Assembly (NCBI GenBank): GCA_031264875.1
Contig: JAISDK010000004.1
Span: forward strand, 1 to 10,110
Direction: 5' to 3'
DNA from: Prevotellaceae bacterium
GTDB lineage: Bacteria; Bacteroidota; Bacteroidia; Bacteroidales; UBA932
Length of the DNA: 10,110 nucleotides
Positions 1 through 4,944 of the stretch are shown in pieces. Below the pieces are notes generated by a model. That model was given only the letters and a program-made list of their open reading frames with translations, searched no databases and had not been told where the DNA came from. The translations under genes were made by a program, and so were the position numbers. Each line of letters begins with the position of its first letter. The stretch's first letter is position 1.

Positions 1-39
1 AGCACAGGGTAATGCCAAATATCGTCAATTTAAGGGATT

Positions 40-242
40 GACGCCGTACGGCGTCTAATTTGCTATAACCCCGTGCAAGCGGAGCGCAGCTCGGGGTATA
101 AATGCCCCCGCTCTATCGGACCTGCAAAGCAGTTCAACTCCTTGCGGAGTTGTGTTGTAGAGACGTGATGCATCACGTCTCTACCCCCGAGCTGCGCTTC
201 GTTTGCACGGGGTTATCAATTTTATACGCCGTACGGCGTATA
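40..242. repeat. Nested palindromic intergenic element
   Basis: This gene-free stretch is almost mirror-symmetric. The outer elements are two perfect palindromes sharing the core ACGCCGTACGGCGT: 16 bp at 40-55 and 20 bp at 223-242. Inside them lies an inverted repeat, 65-96 against 185-216, matching at 30 of 32 positions by my count. Inside that are a short stem-loop at 135-152 (CAACTCC, loop TTGC, GGAGTTG) and a perfect 28-bp palindrome at 157-184. The arrangement suggests a MITE-like or REP-like element, or several palindromic repeats inserted into one another. No transposase or convincing reading frame is present. Whether it is mobile or dispersed cannot be judged from one copy. Confidence 0.7.
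157..184. repeat. Perfect 28-bp palindrome
   Basis: The half-site is GTAGAGACGTGATG and the second half is its exact reverse complement. It is the centre of the 40-242 element. Half-sites beginning GTAGAGACG and ending CGTCTCTAC resemble palindromic intergenic repeats I recall from other bacterial genomes, notably cyanobacteria; that comparison is from memory and unchecked. In RNA it would form a very stable hairpin, but no U-run follows on either strand, so it is not a standard terminator. Confidence 0.75.
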
Positions 243-286
243 TTTGCGACAATGAATCAATGCACAAAAACGCCCAACGCTAATGC

Positions 287-317
287 TTTCACCTTAAATA
301 AGGACATATTACCTTGT
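287..317 (+). promoter_or_regulatory. Weak candidate promoter for the sigma-factor operon
   Basis: TTTC at 287-290 is followed after 19 bases by TACCTTGT at 310-317. This resembles the Bacteroidetes housekeeping promoter TTTG-N19-21-TAnnTTTG with one change in each box. It lies about 50 bp upstream of the sigma-factor start. ECF operons are often also transcribed from their own sigma factor, whose promoter I cannot recognise here. Confidence 0.25.
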
Positions 318-360
318 GTAACATTCCACAATTTTTTCCGTCATATATAGCAGACAACGA

Positions 361-366
361 AAGGAA
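361..366 (+). promoter_or_regulatory. Purine-rich ribosome-binding stretch before the sigma-factor gene
   Basis: AAGGAA directly abuts the ATG at 367. It is complementary to the 16S rRNA tail but the spacing is too short for a classical site. The next in-frame ATG at 388 (Met8) is therefore a possible alternative start. Confidence 0.35.
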
Positions 367-915
367 ATGATTGAATGGAACAGCTATATGACGGCACAGT
401 GTATGAAGGGTGACAGAAAAGCCCAGATGCAACTATACAAAACTTTTTATAAAAGAATATACAACAGTTGTTTTCGGATATTGCGGGACAGGTACGAGGC
501 CGAAGACGCCATGCAGGAGAGTTTTCTGAAAATCTTCTCAAAACTTGGCCGGTACGACGACAGCGCTCCTTTTGAGGCATGGATTGTGCGCATTGCCATC
601 AACACGGCTATTGACAGGCTCAGGGAAAACAGACCGGAATTTACCGGCTTCAGCGAGGCGGATTTACCCGACAGAATCGACGAGGGCGGCGATGAGGATG
701 AAATGGAGCTGATTGCCGAAAGGGCTATGCAGGTAAAGGCGGCGGTCGAGCAGCTGACGGGTAATTCACGACTGATTATAACGCTGTATTTAATGGAAGG
801 TTACGACCATGAGGAAATTGCCGACATTCTTAAAATCCAGCCCGGAAATGTACGGGTACAGTATATGCGGGCAAAACAGAAATTAATTGAGATTATTAAT
901 AATAACGCGAAATGA
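367..915 (+). CDS. ECF-family RNA polymerase sigma factor (sigma-70, RpoE-like)
   Basis: The protein has 182 residues, the usual size for an extracytoplasmic-function sigma factor containing only regions 2 and 4. Region 2 spans about residues 21-88, with YEAEDAMQESFLKIF (43-57) and APFEAWIVRIAINTAIDRLR (67-86), the typical core-binding and -10-recognition helices. An acidic linker (about 96-118, DEGGDEDEMELI) follows. Region 4 spans about 122-176, with the helix-turn-helix DHEEIADILKIQPGNVRVQYMRAKQKL. It would direct polymerase to a small regulon, very likely including this operon. Its stop codon overlaps the next start (ATGA at 912-915), so the two are translationally coupled, as expected for a sigma and anti-sigma pair. 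Family assignment is firm; the signal and targets are not known. Confidence 0.95.
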   Translation: MIEWNSYMTAQCMKGDRKAQMQLYKTFYKRIYNSCFRILRDRYEAEDAMQESFLKIFSKLGRYDDSAPFEAWIVRIAINTAIDRLRENRPEFTGFSEADLPDRIDEGGDEDEMELIAERAMQVKAAVEQLTGNSRLIITLYLMEGYDHEEIADILKIQPGNVRVQYMRAKQKLIEIINNNAK

Positions 916-1433
916 ACGATTTAAACAAGTATCTGAAAGAAAACAGGAATGTCATCGACGACTGTGAACCGTTTGACGGACATTGTGAACGGTTTGAAGA
1001 ACGACTGAACAGCTATCTGCAAGAGAAAAAACGAAGACGGAATCTTACGGTAAAACTCTGCGCGGCAGTTGCCGCAGCAGCCTCTATCGTGATTATTGTC
1101 ACCGGAATATGGATGTATAAATCATCTGGCGACGAGGATTCCGCAGAACGGAATTTCAGCGAATTTATGGAAACAGAAACATTCTACAGGAGGCAGATGG
1201 AAGAACAGATTGCCGTGATTAACTGCAAACTGTCCAAAGCCGACGCGGAAACCAGAATCCAGCTCGAAAAAGATTTGCAGGACATTGTCGAGGACGCCGG
1301 TAAATTTGCCGAAGAAATCCACGAAGCAGAAAGCGAAGAACTTGCAATATACTATCTGGTAGAACACTATACTGCAAATCTGGAAGCGCTTCAAGCCATA
1401 AACGGCAAACTGGGCGAATATTATAAATGTTGA
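912..1433 (+). CDS. Single-pass membrane protein, probable anti-sigma factor
   Basis: The protein has 173 residues. The first 45 or so are hydrophilic and presumably cytoplasmic, and contain GHCERFEERL (23-32), which resembles the GHxxRFxxRL motif common in proteins encoded straight after ECF sigma factors in Bacteroidetes. A basic stretch (KKRRR, 39-43) precedes one transmembrane helix at about 48-68, giving the N-in topology of anti-sigma factors. The remainder (69-173) would lie in the periplasm and looks mostly helical, with coiled-coil-like acidic and basic heptads around 84-140. There is no zinc-binding HxxxCxxC motif, so it is not a ZAS-type anti-sigma. The role is inferred from the 4-bp overlap with the sigma gene and the topology. 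It could also be a sensor acting with an unseen partner. Confidence 0.7.
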   Translation: MNDLNKYLKENRNVIDDCEPFDGHCERFEERLNSYLQEKKRRRNLTVKLCAAVAAAASIVIIVTGIWMYKSSGDEDSAERNFSEFMETETFYRRQMEEQIAVINCKLSKADAETRIQLEKDLQDIVEDAGKFAEEIHEAESEELAIYYLVEHYTANLEALQAINGKLGEYYKC

Positions 1434-1454
1434 AAAAATAAAATATATAAAGTT

Positions 1455-2630
1455 ATGAAAAAGTGTTTCTTATTACTAATTATTTTATGTGCATCCGTTT
1501 TTCAAGCGCCTGCACAGCCGATGCCAGCAATGCCAGCAATGCCAGCCTCCAGCAGAAATCTGTCTCGAATCGAGAAAAGAAGTTTTTCCGGTATTGACGA
1601 AATACGTTTCGAACATTCATTCGGAAACATAACCGTCACGGAATCGGATTCCGGACAGGCGGAACTGGAAATACAGTATTATAATGAAGTGGAAGATTCG
1701 GCGTCGTGCGAGACTTCCATTGCCGACAATGTTTTGACTGTAAAAACCGTATATCCCAAAAGGGAGCAGAAGCAGGATAAAAGAATAGTCAAAATTAATT
1801 TTTCAGACCATACAACAGTACGGGTTAACTATATAATTGCCATTCCGAGAAACGTCGCAATGAAAATCAATCTCAAACACGGGAGCATAGGCATGGGCGA
1901 TTTTCATGGTGATTTTACCTGCGATGTCAGTTTCGGCAATCTTAACGCCGGCACGTTTTTTTACTCGCCGGTTTATATTAAAGGACGTCATTCCAGTTTT
2001 AAAACAGGCAGAGCCACAGTACTGAATTTCTCGGGCGATTTTTCCACGTTGAAAATAGATACGGCAGATGCGCTTAACATCAAATCAAAACACTCCACTT
2101 ATAAAATAGACAGAGCCGCAGTTCTGACTTTTTCGGGCGGTTTTTCCACGTTGAAAATAGGCATGGCAGATACGCTTAACATCAACTCAAGACACTCCAC
2201 TTATAAAGTCGGCAAAGTCCGGACGGTAAAGGCAGACTGTGCGTTTGGGAATATTGATATAAATTCTGCCGGCGAGTTCACCGCCAAACTGGCTCACGCT
2301 CCTGTGACTGTCGATAATCTCGACAGGAAACTGAACCTCGACTGTCGTTTTTCCAACGTAAAAATAGGCGTCAGTTCCGGACAGCTGGAATCCGTGAAAT
2401 TCTCCGGTTCACATTCAAATCTGAATTTAAGCCTCGATCCGGGTTTGTCGGCTGATTTTTATGCTAATCTGAAACACGGACGCCTTTCGATTGACGATAA
2501 ATACAAATTCAAATATTCCCTACAGGAAAAAGATTCCAACAGGATTGTAAAAAAAGGGATTTTAGGCGATAAGACGCCAACGGCTAAGATTGATATTTCC
2601 GGTTTATTCGGAAACATATCCATAAAATGA
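1455..2630 (+). CDS. Secreted DUF4097-like repeat protein (putative adhesin)
   Basis: The protein has 391 residues with a clear signal peptide (MKKCFLLLIILCASVFQAPA, cleavage probably after Ala20). An MPA-MPA-MPA stretch encoded by 9-bp repeats follows. The mature part is rich in short beta strands carrying recurring HSFGN, KHGS, FGN and HS(S/T)(F/Y)K turns, the pattern of DUF4097 family proteins, which are thought to form beta-solenoids. Residues 179-212 and 213-246 are a 34-residue tandem repeat with a partial third copy from 247. The C-terminus (LFGNISIK) again has the FGN turn. It lies 21 bp after the membrane protein in an AT-rich leader with no Shine-Dalgarno site. Location is periplasm or cell surface; no catalytic motif is visible. 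The family call rests on remembered motifs, and a general beta-helical repeat protein is the alternative. Confidence 0.75.
   Translation: MKKCFLLLIILCASVFQAPAQPMPAMPAMPASSRNLSRIEKRSFSGIDEIRFEHSFGNITVTESDSGQAELEIQYYNEVEDSASCETSIADNVLTVKTVYPKREQKQDKRIVKINFSDHTTVRVNYIIAIPRNVAMKINLKHGSIGMGDFHGDFTCDVSFGNLNAGTFFYSPVYIKGRHSSFKTGRATVLNFSGDFSTLKIDTADALNIKSKHSTYKIDRAAVLTFSGGFSTLKIGMADTLNINSRHSTYKVGKVRTVKADCAFGNIDINSAGEFTAKLAHAPVTVDNLDRKLNLDCRFSNVKIGVSSGQLESVKFSGSHSNLNLSLDPGLSADFYANLKHGRLSIDDKYKFKYSLQEKDSNRIVKKGILGDKTPTAKIDISGLFGNISIK
1521..1547 (+). repeat. 9-bp tandem repeat, three copies, encoding Met-Pro-Ala
   Basis: ATGCCAGCA occurs at 1521-1529 and 1530-1538, followed by ATGCCAGCC at 1539-1547, just after the signal peptide of the DUF4097-like gene. 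Slippage would add or remove three residues without shifting the frame. Confidence 0.85.
1989..2207 (+). repeat. 102-bp tandem repeat inside the DUF4097-like gene
   Basis: Copy 1 is 1989-2090 and copy 2 is 2091-2192; about 16 of 102 bases differ by my count. A partial third copy starts at 2193 (His-Ser-Thr-Tyr-Lys-Val). Each copy encodes 34 residues beginning HSSF or HSTY and containing FSG(D/G)FSTLKI. The repeat is in frame and would add turns to a beta-solenoid. Confidence 0.85.
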
Positions 2631-2677
2631 AATTTAATACACTATATTATAAACAGTAAAAAATAACAGTTATATGA
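2624..2677 (+). repeat. Leader repeat, copy 1 (before first head-GIN gene)
   Basis: This includes the stop of the upstream gene, the 43-bp gap and the start of the next gene. It matches 3387-3440 almost base for base; differences are a small indel in the ACTATATTATAAAC tract and one A in the following A-run. Similarity continues into the signal-peptide codons, so gap and gene were duplicated together. I see no TAnnTTTG box in it. Confidence 0.8.
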
Positions 2678-3393
2678 GAAAAGTTTTTATATCGCTCACA
2701 GTGATTTGCACAACACTCCTTTGCATCGCCCCGTGCATTGCAGGGACAGTGGTCAGGGAAGACCGGAAAACGGAATCCTTCAGCAGGATAAGCGTCAGCG
2801 GCTGTATCGAAGTTTACTATACGCAAAACGATTCGTACAGCGTCGCAGTGGAAGCCAGAGAGGATTACATCGGCGAAATTATTACGAAAGTGGAAGGCAG
2901 GACGCTTGTCGTCAAGCCTAAAGGCAATTCGTCATCTGTCAAGAAAAACAGAATAGTGAAAGTGCATGTTTCCGCTCCCGCGCTCGACAGGATAGATATA
3001 TCCGGAGTCTCCGGTTTTCATGCGGACAGCATCAGATGCGACAGTCCGTTTCAGTTGAAGGCATCGGGAGTCTCCAACGCAAAAATAACCGGACTTACCG
3101 TTACCGGAAATGCCGACATCTCCGCTTCGGGAAACTCAAACATGAATATAAAGAAACTGCAGGCCGTTGAGTGCGAACTGTTGGCAGAAGGAGTAAGCCA
3201 TCTGAATATCGACATGGAACTTTCGGGAAATCTGAAAGCAAAAGCCTCGGGAGCCTCCAGTATGAATCTTCAAGGACAGGCAAACGATATTGCCATATCG
3301 ACCTCCGGCGTGTCGAATGTCAATGCAAAAAAACTGGCGTACAAAAGTGCAGATATCCAAAAATCCGACGCGAGCAGCGTCTCCAGAAAATGA
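2674..3393 (+). CDS. Secreted head-GIN domain (DUF2807) protein, copy 1
   Basis: The protein has 239 residues. A signal peptide occupies residues 1 to about 23 (MRKVFISLTVICTTLLCIAP and so on, cleavage near CIAG). The mature protein opens with VVREDRKTESFSRISVSGCI, the usual start of the head-GIN fold in which an exposed strand precedes a GI-type turn. EVYYTQNDSYSVAVEA and YIGEIITKVEGRTLVVKPK follow, then KVHVSAPALDRIDISG, after which a turn of the form S-G-x-S recurs about every 20 residues (GVS, GVS, GNS, GVS, GAS, GVS, then DAS). This is the expected layout of a right-handed beta-solenoid. The product is probably periplasmic or surface exposed. No lipobox is convincing: the cysteines at 17 and 21 do not follow a proper L-A/S-G/A context. 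Its closest relative is the next gene, with near-identical first 80 residues. Confidence 0.85.
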   Translation: MRKVFISLTVICTTLLCIAPCIAGTVVREDRKTESFSRISVSGCIEVYYTQNDSYSVAVEAREDYIGEIITKVEGRTLVVKPKGNSSSVKKNRIVKVHVSAPALDRIDISGVSGFHADSIRCDSPFQLKASGVSNAKITGLTVTGNADISASGNSNMNIKKLQAVECELLAEGVSHLNIDMELSGNLKAKASGASSMNLQGQANDIAISTSGVSNVNAKKLAYKSADIQKSDASSVSRK

Positions 3394-3440
3394 AATTTAA
3401 TACACTATTATAAACAGTAAAAAAATAACAGTTATATGAG
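3387..3440 (+). repeat. Leader repeat, copy 2 (before second head-GIN gene)
   Basis: This is the second copy of the leader at 2624-2677, again running from the upstream stop through a 42-bp gap to the ATG. The copies are 763 bp apart, which gives the length of the duplicated unit. The presence of the leader in both copies marks a tandem duplication with breakpoints near the stop codon. Confidence 0.8.
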
Positions 3441-4224
3441 AACAGTTTTTATGTCACTCACAGTGATTTGCACAACACTCCTCTGCACCGCCCCGTGCAT
3501 TGCCGGGACAGTGGTCAGGGAAGACCGGAAAACGGAATCCTTCAGCAGGATAAATGCCGAAAGCGGTATTGATGTTTACTACACGCAAAGCGATTCGTAC
3601 AGCGTCGCGGTGGAAGCCGACGAGGATTACATCGGCGAAATTATTACAAAAGTAGAAAACGGAACCCTTGTCATCAAGCGGGAGAGCAGGGTAAGAACAT
3701 TTGTCCGGAACATATTTGGACATGCAATGAAAGTGCATGTTTCCGCTCCCGCGCTCGACAGGGTGAACATATCGGGAGGCTCCGATTTTTATGCCGGCGT
3801 CATGAAAAGTGACAGTCCGTTTCAGCTGAAGGCATCGGGAGGATCAGACGTCAAAATAGCCGATATCACCATTGCCGGGAATGCCGACATCTCCGCTTCG
3901 GGAGGCTCCGACTGCGACATAACCGCTATCACCGTTGCCGGAAATGCCGACATCTCCGCCTCGGGAGGCTCCGACTGCAACATAAAGAATCTGCAGGCAG
4001 CAGAATGTAAGCTGTCGGCAAGCGGCGGAAGCGATCTGAATATCAAAATGGAACTTTCGGGAAATCTGGAAGCAAAAGCATCGGGAGGCTCCGATATTAA
4101 ACTTGGCGGAAAAGCCGGCGACGTCTCGGCATCGGCATCGGGAGGATCGGACATCAATCTCCGGAAACTTGAATGTAAAAGCGTCGATATTAACAAATCC
4201 GGCGGAAGCGACGTTTACAAATAA
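3436..4224 (+). CDS. Secreted head-GIN domain (DUF2807) protein, copy 2, with SGGSD turns
   Basis: The protein has 262 residues, with the same signal peptide and N-terminal domain as copy 1 (GIDVYYTQSDSYSVAVEADE, then YIGEIITKVENGTLVIK). From residue 113 the turn SGGSD occurs eight times, starting at residues 113, 134, 155, 176, 196, 216, 235 and 255, a period of 19-21. This is a regular beta-solenoid with the Gly-Gly-Ser-Asp turns stacked on one edge. Compared with copy 1 it has one extra coil, from a 63-bp internal duplication at 3865-3981, and a different stretch (about 83-98, RESRVRTFVRNIFGHA) between the N-terminal sheet and the solenoid. Stacked Asp and Ser side chains could bind metal or ligand, but that is speculation. 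No enzyme motif is visible. Confidence 0.87.
   Translation: MRTVFMSLTVICTTLLCTAPCIAGTVVREDRKTESFSRINAESGIDVYYTQSDSYSVAVEADEDYIGEIITKVENGTLVIKRESRVRTFVRNIFGHAMKVHVSAPALDRVNISGGSDFYAGVMKSDSPFQLKASGGSDVKIADITIAGNADISASGGSDCDITAITVAGNADISASGGSDCNIKNLQAAECKLSASGGSDLNIKMELSGNLEAKASGGSDIKLGGKAGDVSASASGGSDINLRKLECKSVDINKSGGSDVYK
3865..3981 (+). repeat. 63-bp internal tandem duplication (one solenoid coil)
   Basis: The 54 bases 3865-3918 match 3928-3981 with four differences by my count. The unit encodes about 21 residues including AGNADISASGGSD. Copy 1 of the gene has only one such unit (around 3091-3135), so the second head-GIN gene gained a coil after, or independently of, the gene duplication. 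Confidence 0.8.
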
Positions 4225-4235
4225 GGAGTTCACGG

Positions 4236-4526
4236 TTGGGAAATATATGTGATATACGGAAACTGCTGGCGTCCGGATGCGAACTGCGGGCAAGCGACGG
4301 AAGCGACCTGGACATATACATGAAACTTTCGGGAAATCTGAAAGCAAAGGCATCGGGAGGCTCCAGCATGAACCTTCGCGGCAAAGCAAAACAGGTTGCA
4401 GTATCGACACGCGGCCATTCGAATGTCGAGATACGGAAGCTGGCTTACAGAGACTTAACTGTCCAGCATTTCGGCTGGGGAGAGAACAGTATGGCATTAC
4501 CCACCTTTAAGTTTTACCACAAATAA
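4236..4526 (+). pseudogene. Truncated third head-GIN (DUF2807) copy
   Basis: The frame encodes 96 residues from TTG at 4236. Clear homology to the head-GIN genes starts near 4250: IRKLLASGCELRASDGSDL and LSGNLKAKASGGSSMNLRGK resemble the C-terminal third of copy 1 more than copy 2. Signal peptide, N-terminal domain and most coils are missing, and turn motifs are degraded (SDGSD, SGGSS, TRGHS). The tail after LAYRDLTVQ diverges and ends FYHK. AAGGAG at 4223-4228, overlapping the stop of the previous gene, lies 7 bp before the TTG, so translation is possible, but the product would stay in the cytoplasm. The most likely explanation is a remnant of a third tandem unit whose 5' part was deleted. 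A small functional protein cannot be excluded. Confidence 0.7.
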
Positions 4527-4540
4527 ACGGTTAATCATTA

Positions 4541-4620
4541 ATCGAGTAGGAGGAACGGGATTATTTCCCGTTCCGACCTCTCACACCACCGTTCGGTACA
4601 CGGCGGTTCTCTAATGAGTC
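4541..4620 (-). mobile_element. Probable group II intron 3' remnant (domain V/VI-like)
   Basis: On the minus strand the sequence runs GACTCATTAGAGAACCGCCG, then an 8-bp stem (4600-4607 with 4585-4592, one G-T pair), then GTGGTGTGAGAGGTCGG, then a 9-bp hairpin (4566-4574 with 4552-4560), and ends CCTCCTACTCGAT at 4541. This order and wording match, from memory, the 3' end of a common bacterial group II intron class, where a domain V-like stem with GTGGTGTGAGAGG is followed by a domain VI hairpin and the terminal CTACTCGAT. The remembered full-length stem is longer (containing GTACGTACGG), so this copy seems to carry a deletion of about 9 bases. No reverse transcriptase gene is nearby, so it is a dead fragment. 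Confidence 0.5.
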
Positions 4621-4679
4621 CCCCATTAAAAGAATTAATGCAAAAAAAATATAACAGCATTAAGTTAGCGAACGACGTC

Positions 4680-4814
4680 AAAACCCGACAGGGTTGAAAT
4701 GTATTATAGAAACCCCGATAAGCAATCTAAAAACCCGGAACGGGTGATATTATTATAGAATGTATTTTTGAAGGAAGATAAATGTCGTTTTATAATGTCA
4801 CCCTGTCGTGGTTT
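4680..4814. repeat. Cluster of short palindrome-containing repeats, two direct and one inverted
   Basis: Unit 1 at 4680-4711 (AACCC-gaca-GGGTT, then GAAATGTATTATAGAA) is repeated 51 bp later at 4731-4762 (ACCCG-gaa-CGGGT, then GATATTATTATAGAAT). A third, weaker copy lies on the minus strand at about 4786-4814 (CCACGACAGGGTGACATTATA). Each has a small GC-rich stem followed by an AT-rich tail containing ATTATA. They look like dispersed intergenic repeats of the kind seen in Bacteroidetes genomes. Confidence 0.6.
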
Positions 4815-4944
4815 AGCCGGTGTTGATTGTTGTTTGCTATAATAATAGCATCCCTTCGAGATTTGATGATTGAACTTATTATTAGTACATTAGCGGGATG
4901 TTATATGAAAGGTTGATATTACGGTATTCACCGATAAATAACCA

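Larger units (their letters stand above)
4527..4944. other. Non-coding region between convergent operons
   Basis: No gene-like frame is present. It holds the group II intron remnant (4541-4620), an AT-rich spacer, the repeat cluster at 4680-4814, and a weak stem TGCTAT/ATAGCA at 4835-4850. No hairpin followed by a U-run is visible for either converging operon, so terminators cannot be assigned. The rest, 4851-4944, shows nothing recognisable. Confidence 0.6.

Noticed and set aside
102..350. An 82-codon plus-strand frame before the sigma factor
   Set aside because: It is made mostly of the palindromic element; the translated sequence shows no family resemblance and no ribosome-binding site.
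2722..2736. Lipoprotein cleavage site at the cysteines in the head-GIN signal peptides
   Set aside because: The contexts TLLC and IAPC do not meet the lipobox rule; cleavage by signal peptidase I near CIAG is more likely.
3844..4497. Long minus-strand frame (217 codons) opposite the second head-GIN gene
   Set aside because: Its repetitive composition is the mirror of the SGGSD-coding repeats, and the plus strand has a signal peptide and family match.
4552..4574. Hairpin as a rho-independent terminator of the plus-strand operon
   Set aside because: The stem is followed by GACCTCTCAC rather than a T-run, and it fits the intron domain VI reading better.
4680..4762. CRISPR-like direct repeats
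   Set aside because: There are only two direct units with differing stems and no further regular spacing, and no cas genes are present.
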